Shown in pieces: positions 1-7,399 of a stretch of 19,460 nucleotides of DNA; within the stretch, counting starts at the first letter, position 1; each line of letters starts with the position of its first letter. The translations under genes and the position numbers were made by a program. Origin of the DNA: an uncultured bacterium (GTDB lineage: Bacteria; Bacillota; Clostridia; Lachnospirales; Lachnospiraceae); assembly GCA_905214955.1 (NCBI GenBank), contig CAJMON010000059.1, positions 1 through 19,460 of the forward strand, in the 5' to 3' direction. Under the pieces are notes generated by a model. It did not search any database, had not been told where the DNA came from, and saw only the letters and a program-made list of their open reading frames with translations.

Positions 1-53
1 ATTCTTCCTGAAATGCTGTCAAGCTCCACCCCATACAGCTTACTTCTCTGCAT
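1..53 (-). pseudogene. Fragment of N12-class adenine-specific DNA methylase (mobile-element type), running off the left edge
   Basis: Read on the minus strand from 53 down to 1, the frame gives MQRSKLYGVELDSISGR. I recognise this as the SKLYGVELDSISGR segment of the large N12-class DNA methylase/helicase proteins (COG4646-like) found in conjugative elements and plasmids of gut Firmicutes. Only 17 codons are present and the gene would continue to the left of the window. It ends abruptly at about 50-56, where the parC reading frame on the other strand begins. Two gene interiors joined head to head with no intergenic DNA suggest a chimeric assembly joint or a rearrangement rather than a working gene. 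The family call comes from memory of the motif, not from a search. Confidence 0.5.
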
Positions 54-55
54 AT

Positions 56-1894
56 GGGGATCTAGACAAGGATGTGGTGGATTTTGTACCAAATTTTGAT
101 GAGACCGAAAAAGAGCCTTCCGTTCTTCCGGTGCGCCTGCCAAACCTGCTGGTAAATGGAGCAGACGGTATTGCAGTTGGTATGGCTACCAGCATTCCGC
201 CCCACAACCTTGGGGAAGTCATTGATGCGGTGAAAGCCATGATCAAAAACAGTCGGATCAGTGATGAAGAGCTGTTGTCCTATATTCAGGGACCGGATTT
301 TCCTACCGGCGGCATTGTGGTGAATAAAGATGAACTGCCGGAGATTTACCGGACAGGCAACGGAAAGATCCGTCTTCGTGGACGAGTGGAAGTAGAAAAG
401 GGCAAAGGCGGAAAAGACCGACTGGTAATCACAGAGATTCCTTATACCATGATGGGGGCCAATATTGCCAAGTTTTTAAATGATGTGGCAGGTCTGGTTG
501 AGAGCCGGAAGACCACGGACATTGTGGATATTTCCAATCAGTCTTCTAAGGAAGGCATCCGTATTGTACTGGAATTAAAGAAAAATGCAGATACCGAACA
601 GCTGATCAACATGCTGTATAAGAAGACCCGGCTGGAAGATACCTTTGGAGTCAATATGCTGGCAGTGGCAGACGGCAAACCAGAAGTGTTAAGCCTGCGT
701 CAGATTTTGGAACATCACATTGACTTCCAGTTTGAAGTTCAGACCAGAAAATATCAGACTCTGCTGAAAAAAGAGCAGGCAAAGAAAGAAATCCAGGAAG
801 GCTTGATCAAGGCCTGCGATGTCATCGACCTGATTATTGAGATTCTTCGGGGGAGCCAGAATCAGAAGCAGGCAAAAGCCTGTCTGGTAACCGGGGAGAC
901 AGAAGGCATCCGCTTCCGGAAAGAATCTTCCAGAAAAGCAGCGGCCAGTCTTCATTTCACAGAAAACCAGGCCACAGCCATTCTGGAAATGCGCCTGTAC
1001 AAGTTGATTGGGCTGGAGATTGATGCACTGATGAAAGAACATGAGACCACCCTGAAAAACATTGCGTCTTATGAAGACATTCTGAATAATTACAAGTCTA
1101 TGGCAAAGGTGATTATCCGGGAATTGGATGCACTGAAAAAAGAATATGCCGCGCCGCGCAGAACCACGGTGGAAAATGCCAGAGAAGCCGTTTATGTGGA
1201 GCAGGGGCCAAAGGAGATGCCAGTGGTATTTCTGATGGACCGTTTCGGATACGCCAGAACGGTGGATGTGTCTGCATATGAGCGAAATAAAGAAGCGGCA
1301 GACAGTGAAAACAAATATGTGATCCCCTGTCTGAATACGGACAAGATCTGCATTTTCACGGATGCGGGAAAACAGCACCTGTTAAAAGTTATGGATGTAC
1401 CGGCTGGAAAGTTCCGGGACAAGGGAACGCCGGTGGACAACCTGTGCAATTACTCTTCTGCAGAAGAGCAGGTGGTGTTTTTACAGTGCCTGGAAAACGT
1501 AAAAGCATCTGAACTGCTCTTTGCTACCGAGCAGGGAATGCTGAAAAAAGTAGAAGGCAGTGAATTTGATGTGGCAAAGAGAACCATTGCGGCCACCAAG
1601 CTTCAGGATGATGACAAGCTGCTTGGAGTCTTTGACTTAGAAGAGGCAAAACAGCTGGTACTGCAGAGCGTCCAGGGATATTTCCTGCGCTTTGAAGCAG
1701 AAGAGGTCCCTCTGAAGAAAAAAGCGGCAGTGGGCGTGCGGGGCATTCGTCTTTCTGAGAAAGACCGCCTGGAAAACGTGTACCTGTTAGGAGAAAATAC
1801 AGATCCCGTGGTGTTTTACAAAGAGAAAGAAGTCCATTTAAACCGCTTAAAGATCGGGAAACGGGATGGAAAAGGGGCAAAACAGCGGTTATAA
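56..1894 (+). CDS. parC: DNA topoisomerase IV subunit A (ParC), 5' truncated
   Basis: This is the breakage-reunion subunit of a type IIA topoisomerase, which with ParE decatenates and relaxes chromosomes. The frame is recognisable from GDLDKDVVDFVPNFDETEKEP onward, followed by the family block PNLLVNGADGIAVGMATSIPPHNL. About 350 residues of tower and coiled-coil follow, and then a beta-pinwheel C-terminal domain from roughly residue 380 with VAKRTIAATKL and VGVRGIRL blades. No gyrase-type GyrA box (QRRGGKG-like) is visible, which favours ParC over GyrA. The N-terminus is missing: the RYTE motif with the catalytic tyrosine should lie about 22 residues before the VDF, near position 14, but unrelated sequence is found there. 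The frame stays open to position 2 without family-like residues, and the first start-type codon is GTG at 74. It ends KRDGKGAKQRL, 13 bases before the next promoter's -35 box. Confidence 0.88.
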   Translation, partial: GDLDKDVVDFVPNFDETEKEPSVLPVRLPNLLVNGADGIAVGMATSIPPHNLGEVIDAVKAMIKNSRISDEELLSYIQGPDFPTGGIVVNKDELPEIYRTGNGKIRLRGRVEVEKGKGGKDRLVITEIPYTMMGANIAKFLNDVAGLVESRKTTDIVDISNQSSKEGIRIVLELKKNADTEQLINMLYKKTRLEDTFGVNMLAVADGKPEVLSLRQILEHHIDFQFEVQTRKYQTLLKKEQAKKEIQEGLIKACDVIDLIIEILRGSQNQKQAKACLVTGETEGIRFRKESSRKAAASLHFTENQATAILEMRLYKLIGLEIDALMKEHETTLKNIASYEDILNNYKSMAKVIIRELDALKKEYAAPRRTTVENAREAVYVEQGPKEMPVVFLMDRFGYARTVDVSAYERNKEAADSENKYVIPCLNTDKICIFTDAGKQHLLKVMDVPAGKFRDKGTPVDNLCNYSSAEEQVVFLQCLENVKASELLFATEQGMLKKVEGSEFDVAKRTIAATKLQDDDKLLGVFDLEEAKQLVLQSVQGYFLRFEAEEVPLKKKAAVGVRGIRLSEKDRLENVYLLGENTDPVVFYKEKEVHLNRLKIGKRDGKGAKQRL

Positions 1895-1907
1895 GCGCGA
1901 AAACCCC

Positions 1908-1936
1908 TTGCAATTCACAAAAACATGTGTTATAGT
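1908..1936 (+). promoter_or_regulatory. Promoter of the rimP-nusA-infB operon
   Basis: TTGCAA at 1908-1913 and TATAGT at 1931-1936 are separated by exactly 17 bases. The -10 is preceded by TGTG, giving an extended -10 (TGTGTTATAGT). The identical 11 bases form the -10 region of the rpsO promoter at 10713-10723. The site lies just after the parC stop and before a leader hairpin, so transcription would start at about 1943. Confidence 0.8.
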
Positions 1937-1964
1937 GGACATGATGATTACATGTTACTAGAGT

Positions 1965-1992
1965 GATGAGTGGGCCTGAAGGTCCACTCATC
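1965..1992 (+). promoter_or_regulatory. Leader hairpin upstream of rimP
   Basis: GATGAGTGGGCC (1965-1976) pairs with GGTCCACTCATC (1981-1992) across a TGAA loop. This is a 12-bp stem with one G-U pair. Only a few scattered T residues follow, so it is a weak intrinsic terminator at best. It sits about 22 bases inside the predicted transcript and 28 bases before the rimP start. It could be an attenuator or a pause/stability element for an operon that encodes NusA, but that role is inference. Confidence 0.6.
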
Positions 1993-2020
1993 TTGCTTAT
2001 ACGTAAGAAAGGTGGCGCAG

Positions 2021-2488
2021 ATGACAAAGAGAGAAACCTATGAAAAACAGACAGAGGAGCTTCTTATGCCTCTGGTGGACGCACATGGTTTTGAACTGGT
2101 GGACGTAGAATATGTAAAGGAGGGAGGATCCTGGTACCTTCGTGCCTACATCGACAAACCGGGCGGGATTGCGGTAGATGACTGTGAAGTGATCAGCCGT
2201 GCACTCAGCGACCTGTTAGACGAGCATGATTTTATTGAGGACTCCTATATTCTGGAAGTCAGCTCTCCGGGCCTTGGAAGACCCCTGAAAAAAGAAAAAG
2301 ATTTTGTACGCAGCCAGGGAGAATTGGTGGAAGTACGTACTTACCGCGCCATCCAGCATCAGAAAGAGTTCACAGGAATTCTGAATGCCTGGGATAAAGG
2401 TACCGTCACCCTTCTTATGGAGGATGGAACAGAAATGAAGTTTGCCAGAGAAGACATAGCACTGATCCGCCTGGCGTTTGACTTTTAA
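2021..2488 (+). CDS. rimP: Ribosome maturation factor RimP
   Basis: RimP assists maturation of the 30S subunit. The 155-residue product has the family length and blocks: an N-terminal alpha/beta domain with ELVDVEYVKEGGSWYLRAYIDKPGGI, the motif YILEVSSPGLGRPLKKEKDF in the middle, and a C-terminal SH3-like barrel with EFTGILNAWDKGTVTLLMEDG. I chose ATG 2021 because AAAGGTGG lies 5-12 bases upstream and the protein then begins in the usual way (TKRETYEKQTEEL). An in-frame ATG at 1970 falls inside the leader hairpin and is unlikely. It is the first gene of the operon and is followed by nusA after 18 bases. Confidence 0.94.
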   Translation: MTKRETYEKQTEELLMPLVDAHGFELVDVEYVKEGGSWYLRAYIDKPGGIAVDDCEVISRALSDLLDEHDFIEDSYILEVSSPGLGRPLKKEKDFVRSQGELVEVRTYRAIQHQKEFTGILNAWDKGTVTLLMEDGTEMKFAREDIALIRLAFDF

Positions 2489-2506
2489 ATAAGGAGGATT
2501 CACATT

Positions 2507-3688
2507 ATGAATAACGAACTGTTGGAAGCGCTGAATCTTTTGGAAAAAGAAAAAGATATCAGCAAGGATACCCTGTTAGAGGCCATTGAGCAGTCCTTAA
2601 TCCAGGCCTGCAAGAACCATTTCGGAAAGGCTGACAACGTAAAGGTGTATATTAATCCGCAGACCTGCGAGTTCCATGTGCAGGCTGAAAAAACAGTCGT
2701 GGAAAAAGTAGAGGACGATGTCACAGAGATCAGTCTTACCAATGCGAAGATGATCAACTCCAAGTATGAACTGGGAGATATCGTAAACATTGAGATCAAA
2801 TCCAAAGAATTCGGAAGAATTGCTACTCAGAATGCAAAGAACGTGATCTTACAGAAGATCCGTGAAGAAGAGCGCAAAGTGCTGTACAACCAGTATTATG
2901 CAAAAGAAAAAGATGTGGTGACCGGTATTGTACAGCGCTACATCGGAAAAAATGTCAGCGTAAACTTAGGCAAGGTAGACGCTGTCTTAAACGAAAACGA
3001 AATGGTCAAAGGAGAGGTGTTCCGTCCTACCGAGCGTATCAAAGTTTACGTTCTGGAAGTCAAAGATACCTCCAAGGGACCGAAGATCTTAGTTTCCAGA
3101 ACTCATCCGGAATTGGTAAAACGTCTGTTTGAATCCGAAGTGGCAGAGGTACGTGACGGCACAGTAGAGATCAAGAGCATTGCAAGAGAAGCAGGAAGCC
3201 GTACCAAGATTGCAGTCTGGTCCGCCAACCCAGACGTAGACCCGGTAGGTGCCTGCGTAGGAATCAACGGTGCCAGAGTCAATGCCATTGTCAATGAGCT
3301 GAGAGGAGAAAAGATTGATATCATCAACTGGAATCCCAACTCTGCAGAGCTGATTGAGAATGCATTAAGCCCGGCAAAAGTTATTTCTGTTATTGCAGAC
3401 GATGATGACAAAACGGCAAAGGTCATTGTTCCAGATTACCAGCTGTCTCTGGCTATCGGTAAGGAAGGACAGAACGCCCGCCTGGCAGCCCGCCTGACCG
3501 GATTTAAGATTGATATCAAGAGCGAAACACAGGCAAGAGAGTCCGGAGAGTTTGACGAACTTTTTGAAGCATACGACAATTACAATGAGTTTGGCGATGA
3601 CGAAGAGTATGAGTATGCCGAAGAAGGAGAAGAAGGCTTTGAGGACACCGAAGAAGCCGCAGGACCCGAAGAGACCACAGAGCAGTAA
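2507..3688 (+). CDS. nusA: Transcription termination/antitermination factor NusA
   Basis: NusA binds RNA polymerase and nascent RNA and modulates pausing, termination and antitermination. The 393-residue product has the N-terminal polymerase-binding domain (about 1-130), an S1 domain (about 134-200, with VVTGIVQRYIGKNVSVNLGKVDAVL), and two KH domains. The second KH carries IGKEGQNARLAARLTG from residue 317. Residues after about 345 form a strongly acidic tail rich in D, E, Y and G. A tail of this kind replaces the AR repeats of enterobacterial NusA. A strong AAGGAGG at 2491-2497 sits 9 bases before ATG. NusA is a plausible autoregulator of this operon, as known in E. coli, though nothing here proves it. 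Confidence 0.96.
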   Translation: MNNELLEALNLLEKEKDISKDTLLEAIEQSLIQACKNHFGKADNVKVYINPQTCEFHVQAEKTVVEKVEDDVTEISLTNAKMINSKYELGDIVNIEIKSKEFGRIATQNAKNVILQKIREEERKVLYNQYYAKEKDVVTGIVQRYIGKNVSVNLGKVDAVLNENEMVKGEVFRPTERIKVYVLEVKDTSKGPKILVSRTHPELVKRLFESEVAEVRDGTVEIKSIAREAGSRTKIAVWSANPDVDPVGACVGINGARVNAIVNELRGEKIDIINWNPNSAELIENALSPAKVISVIADDDDKTAKVIVPDYQLSLAIGKEGQNARLAARLTGFKIDIKSETQARESGEFDELFEAYDNYNEFGDDEEYEYAEEGEEGFEDTEEAAGPEETTEQ

Positions 3689-3703
3689 ACAGGAGACAAC
3701 AGC

Positions 3704-3988
3704 ATGGGCCAGGTAAAAAAGGTACCGGTACGTAAATGCATCGGATGCCAGGAAATGAAAAACAAAAAGGACATGATGCGGATCCTGAAGACCACAGAAA
3801 ATGAAATTGTCCTGGATACCACAGGAAAGAAGAACGGCAGAGGCGCATATTTGTGCTTTTCCAAAGAATGTTTTGAAAAAGCAGTGAAGAACAAGGGATT
3901 GGAGCGGTCTTTGAAAATGGCCATTCCGGGATCCGTGTACGAAGAACTGAAAAAGGAGATCGAAGAGATTGAAATTAAAAGCGAGTAG
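3704..3988 (+). CDS. rnpM: RNase P modulator RnpM (YlxR family)
   Basis: This is a 94-residue YlxR-family protein. In B. subtilis the family member RnpM binds the RNase P RNA and modulates its activity. The signature VPVRKCIGCQEMKNKKDMMRI is near the N-terminus, followed by NGRGAYLCFSKECFEKA, which gives the usual CxxC and a second pair of cysteines. The start ATG 3704 has AGGAGA 7 bases upstream and lies 15 bases after nusA. Its 3' end overlaps ylxQ by 20 bases, which suggests translational coupling. The position between nusA and infB is the conserved Firmicutes order. Confidence 0.92.
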   Translation: MGQVKKVPVRKCIGCQEMKNKKDMMRILKTTENEIVLDTTGKKNGRGAYLCFSKECFEKAVKNKGLERSLKMAIPGSVYEELKKEIEEIEIKSE

Positions 3989-4295
3989 AGTGTTATCGCT
4001 TGTAGGTCTTGCGACAAAAGCAGGAAGAACAGCCAGCGGAGAGTTTTCTACGGAGAAGGCTGTCAAAGAAGGAAGAGCATTTTTGGTGATTGTATCAGAG
4101 GAAAGCTCGGACAATACCAAAAAGAAGTTTCAGAATATGTGTACGTACTACCAGGTGCCGATTTGGATTTATGGAACCAAAGAACAGTTGGGAGCAGCCA
4201 TGGGAAAAGAATTCAGGGCATCCTTAGCTGTTCTGGATGAGGGATTTTCCAAGACCATAATGAAAGAACTGGAAAAGGAAAAAGGAAAGGAGTAA
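3969..4295 (+). CDS. ylxQ: Ribosomal L7Ae-family RNA-binding protein YlxQ
   Basis: This is a 108-residue L7Ae/L30e-type protein of the kind that binds kink-turn RNA. Family features are VLSLVGLATKAGRTASGEFSTEKAVKEGRAFLVIVSEESSDNTKKKF and a conserved GxxxGxxxRASLAVLDEGF-like C-terminal stretch. The start is TTG at 3969, supported by AAAAGGAGA at 3951-3959 and by homology from MKLKASRVLSL onward. It overlaps the end of rnpM by 20 bases. The exact cellular role of YlxQ is not established. The gene ends 13 bases before the first infB start codon. Confidence 0.9.
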   Translation: MKLKASRVLSLVGLATKAGRTASGEFSTEKAVKEGRAFLVIVSEESSDNTKKKFQNMCTYYQVPIWIYGTKEQLGAAMGKEFRASLAVLDEGFSKTIMKELEKEKGKE

Positions 4296-4308
4296 ATCTG
4301 ACAACCAT

Positions 4309-6996
4309 ATGAGTATGATAGATGACGCACAGGCACAAAAGTTAAAGGAGGGCTTACCGAAAGCCCCAGAACCCGAAAAAACAGAAAAGAAAAAGAGCAT
4401 TACCCAGGTGTTCCATCCCCAGAACAGCCGTACCGGTATGAACCGCCCGGCCAGAAAGAAACAGCCGCAGGGACAGAGCCGTCCGGCAGCTGCCCAGAGT
4501 GCAAAGCCGCAGAGCAGCGCACCAGCTGCTGAAGCAGCAAAACCACAGACCGCTGCTGCACCGGCTGCAGAGACTGCAAAGGCAGCACCCGCTGCAGCAA
4601 GTGCAAACACAGAGAGAAGACCGGCACCTGCCCAGAGAACTGGGGAGCGTGCAGGCGGTGAGCGCAGAAATTATACTGGCGGAAATGGAAACGACAGAAG
4701 AAGCGGCGGCCAGGGAGCAAACGGCGAGCGCAGAAGCTTTAGTGGAAATGGAAACGACAGAAGAAGCGGCGGCCAGGGAGCAAATGGTGAGCGCAGAAGT
4801 TACAATGGTGGAAACGGAAACGACAGAAGAAGCGGCGGCCAGGGAGCAAACGGCGAGCGCAGAAGTTACAATGGTGGAAACGGAAACGACAGAAGAAGCG
4901 GCGGTCAGGGAGCAAATGGTGAGCGCAGAAGCTTTGGCGGCGGAAATGACAGAAGAAACGGCAGCCAGGGAGCAGGCGGAGACCGCAGAGGCCAGGGAAC
5001 CAGAGGCGGCCAGTCCATTCCCAAGGCACCTATTGAGAGCAAACCGTTGACAAAGGAATCCAGAAATCGTACAGACCGGGATAAGAAAAACGACAGAAAC
5101 AACATTGATAAGTTTGACAAGCTGGAAAGAACCAGCATGAAATCCCAGTCCAACCGGCCGAATCAGAAAAATAACAGCAAAAACAATAAGAATACAGGAA
5201 AACCTGCACCAAAGCCAGCACCTGTAGAAAAGAAGGAAGACGAAATCAAGACCATCATTCTGCCGGAGACTCTGACCATCGGAGAGCTGGCTGAGAAGAT
5301 GAAACTTCAGCCGTCTGCTATTATCAAAAAGCTGTTCCTGCAGGGTAAAGTAGTAACTGTAAACCAGGATATCGACTTTGAAACAGCAGAAGAGATTGCA
5401 CTGGAGTTCAATATTATCGCAGAAAAAGAAGAAAAAGTGGATGTTATCGCAGAACTTCTGAAAGAAGACGAGGAAGACGAAAGCAAGATGGTTCCAAGAC
5501 CGCCTGTTGTCTGCGTTATGGGACACGTTGACCATGGTAAGACGTCTCTTCTGGATGCTATCCGCAACACCCACGTGATCGCAAAAGAAGCCGGCGGAAT
5601 CACCCAGCATATCGGTGCATATGTGGTAGAGATCGACGGACAGAAGATCACCTTCCTGGATACTCCGGGACATGAAGCATTCACTGCAATGCGTATGCGT
5701 GGAGCAAACTCTACAGATATTGCCATTCTGGTTGTTGCCGCAGATGATGGTGTCATGCCGCAGACGGTGGAAGCAATCAGCCATGCAAAGGCAGCCGGGA
5801 TTGAGATCATTGTTGCCATCAACAAGATTGATAAGCCAAGTGCCAATGTGGAAAGAGTAAAACAGGAGCTTTCTGAATACGAACTGGTTCCGGAAGACTG
5901 GGGCGGAAGCACCATCTTTGTTCCGGTATCTGCACATACCCACGAAGGCATTGACCAGCTTCTGGAAATGATCCTTCTGACTGCAGAAGTTTCCGAACTG
6001 AAAGCAAACCCCAACCGCAGAGCCAGAGGTCTGGTGCTGGAAGCACAGCTGGATAAAGGAAAAGGACCGGTGGCTACCGTTCTGGTACAGAAAGGTACTC
6101 TGCATGTGGGAGATCCCATTGCAGCAGGCGCCTGCCATGGTAAAGTCCGTGCAATGATGGATGACAAGGGACGCAGAGTCAAAGAAGCAGGTCCCTCTGT
6201 TCCGGTTGAGATTCTGGGACTTTCAGACGTGCCCAATGCTGGTGAGATCTTTGTTGTTACCGAAAACGACAAAGAGGCCAGAAGCTTCGCGGAGACCTTT
6301 ATCAGCGAAGGCAAAGAGAAACTGTTAGAGGAGACCAAGTCCAAGATGTCCCTGGATGATCTGTTTACCCAGATCCAGGCAGGCAATTTAAAAGAACTTG
6401 GCTTGATTGTAAAAGCAGACGTACAGGGTTCCGTAGAAGCAGTAAAACAGAGCCTTCTGAAGCTGTCCAACGAAGAAGTGGTTGTGAAGATCATCCACAG
6501 CGGCGTTGGTGCCATCAACGAATCCGACGTTACCCTGGCTGCTACTTCCAATGCCATCATCATTGGCTTTAATGTACGCCCGGATGCCACTGCAAAGGCA
6601 ACTGCAGAGCGGGAAGGCGTGGATATCCGTCTGTACCGTGTCATCTACGATGCCATCGCAGATGTGGAGAAGGCTATGAAGGGTATGTTAGACCCCATCT
6701 TCGAAGAAAAAGTCATTGGACACGCAGAAGTGCGCCAGACATTCAAGGCTTCCGGTGTGGGAACCATTGCAGGTTCTTACGTGTTGGACGGTGTCTTCCA
6801 GAGAAACTGCAAGATCCGTATTTCCAGAGAAGGAACCCAGATCTACGAAGGATCCTTAGCTTCTCTGAAGCGTTTTAAGGATGACGTAAAAGAAGTCAAA
6901 GCAGGATACGAATGCGGTCTTGTATTTGAAAAATTCAATGACGTTCAGGAGTTTGACCAGGTAGAAGCTTATACCATGGTAGAAGTGCCGAGGTAA
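4309..6996 (+). CDS. infB: Translation initiation factor IF-2
   Basis: This GTPase brings fMet-tRNA to the 30S subunit and promotes subunit joining. G motifs are clear: GHVDHGKT (405-412), DTPGH (451-455), NKID (505-508) and SAH (541-543). The domain II-IV blocks follow through to FNDVQEFDQVEAYTMVEV. An IF2_N module (ETLTIGELAEKMKLQPSAII, about 320-370) precedes the G domain. Residues 119-225 are an RG/GGN repeat array. The protein starts MSMIDDAQAQKLKEGL, whereas IF-2 from relatives normally begins with another IF2_N module (RVHELAKEL-like). No such sequence or start codon lies in the 13-base gap after ylxQ. The ribosome site GGAAAGGAG ends 16 bases before ATG 4309, which is unusually far. 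The N-terminus therefore seems shortened. Confidence 0.96.
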   Translation: MSMIDDAQAQKLKEGLPKAPEPEKTEKKKSITQVFHPQNSRTGMNRPARKKQPQGQSRPAAAQSAKPQSSAPAAEAAKPQTAAAPAAETAKAAPAAASANTERRPAPAQRTGERAGGERRNYTGGNGNDRRSGGQGANGERRSFSGNGNDRRSGGQGANGERRSYNGGNGNDRRSGGQGANGERRSYNGGNGNDRRSGGQGANGERRSFGGGNDRRNGSQGAGGDRRGQGTRGGQSIPKAPIESKPLTKESRNRTDRDKKNDRNNIDKFDKLERTSMKSQSNRPNQKNNSKNNKNTGKPAPKPAPVEKKEDEIKTIILPETLTIGELAEKMKLQPSAIIKKLFLQGKVVTVNQDIDFETAEEIALEFNIIAEKEEKVDVIAELLKEDEEDESKMVPRPPVVCVMGHVDHGKTSLLDAIRNTHVIAKEAGGITQHIGAYVVEIDGQKITFLDTPGHEAFTAMRMRGANSTDIAILVVAADDGVMPQTVEAISHAKAAGIEIIVAINKIDKPSANVERVKQELSEYELVPEDWGGSTIFVPVSAHTHEGIDQLLEMILLTAEVSELKANPNRRARGLVLEAQLDKGKGPVATVLVQKGTLHVGDPIAAGACHGKVRAMMDDKGRRVKEAGPSVPVEILGLSDVPNAGEIFVVTENDKEARSFAETFISEGKEKLLEETKSKMSLDDLFTQIQAGNLKELGLIVKADVQGSVEAVKQSLLKLSNEEVVVKIIHSGVGAINESDVTLAATSNAIIIGFNVRPDATAKATAEREGVDIRLYRVIYDAIADVEKAMKGMLDPIFEEKVIGHAEVRQTFKASGVGTIAGSYVLDGVFQRNCKIRISREGTQIYEGSLASLKRFKDDVKEVKAGYECGLVFEKFNDVQEFDQVEAYTMVEVPR
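4663..4983 (+). repeat. Five-copy in-gene tandem repeat in infB (RG/GN-rich linker)
   Basis: Five near-identical units of 66, 63, 66, 66 and 60 bases each begin with CGCAGA. They encode variants of RRSYNGGNGNDRRSGGQGANGE. The third and fourth units differ only by a few synonymous changes, so copy number could change by recombination or slippage without breaking frame. The encoded segment is a low-complexity, positively charged, probably disordered linker between the IF-2 N-terminus and the IF2_N module. It is not a CRISPR: there are no spacers and it is translated in frame. Confidence 0.92.
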
Positions 6997-7003
6997 TTGA
7001 AAA

Positions 7004-7399
7004 ATGAGAAAAAACAGTATTAAAAATACACGGATCAATGGAGAAGTTCAGAAAGAACTCTCCAACATCATCCGTGGCGGAATCAAAGATCCGAGAATCC
7101 ATCCCCTTACCAGCGTTGTGGCAGTGGAAGTGGCACCGGATCTGAAAACCTGCAAAGCATGGATCAGCGTTTTGGGCGATGAAAAAGCCCAGGCAGATAC
7201 CCTGGAAGGGTTAAAAAGTGCAGAAGGCTATATCAGACGCCAGCTGGCTCACACGGTAAATTTACGCAATACACCGCAGATCCGTTTTATTCTGGATCAG
7301 TCCATTGAATACGGTGTCCATATGTCAAAGCTGATTGATGATGTAGTAGAAGACGATAGCAACGTTGAAAAAAAGGATGATGAGAATGCTGAATCTTGA
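7004..7399 (+). CDS. rbfA: 30S ribosome-binding factor RbfA
   Basis: RbfA is a 131-residue KH-like protein that binds the 30S subunit and helps 16S rRNA 5'-end maturation. Family blocks are RINGEVQKELSNIIRGGIKDPRIHPLTSVVAVEVAPDLKTCKAWISVLG and RRQLAHTVNLRNTPQIRFILDQSIEYGVHM. The start ATG is 8 bases after infB, and the GAGG inside the infB end serves as a ribosome site. The last 14 bases overlap the likely nrnA start, so the two are probably translationally coupled. Confidence 0.95.
   Translation: MRKNSIKNTRINGEVQKELSNIIRGGIKDPRIHPLTSVVAVEVAPDLKTCKAWISVLGDEKAQADTLEGLKSAEGYIRRQLAHTVNLRNTPQIRFILDQSIEYGVHMSKLIDDVVEDDSNVEKKDDENAES

Noticed and set aside
1..73. A one-base frameshift in parC near position 56-60
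   Set aside because: Neither plus-strand frame upstream restores the RYTE motif, while the minus strand gives a coherent methylase peptide. A joint explains it better.
3365..4120. 251-codon minus-strand frame across nusA-rnpM-ylxQ
   Set aside because: It spans three well-supported plus-strand genes and reads as Phe/Leu/Cys-rich antisense.
4663..4983. CRISPR-like array
   Set aside because: Repeats are contiguous, unequal in length, in frame with IF-2 and without unique spacers.
4499..5050. 183-codon plus-strand open frame in the infB repeat region
   Set aside because: An out-of-frame translation of the same repeats (ETEETTEEAAAREQ-like), explained by the repeat composition.
4354..6138. 594-codon open frame on the minus strand opposite infB
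   Set aside because: It is cysteine/serine/leucine-rich low complexity, mirrors the infB repeats and has no family-like motif. The plus strand is unambiguous IF-2.
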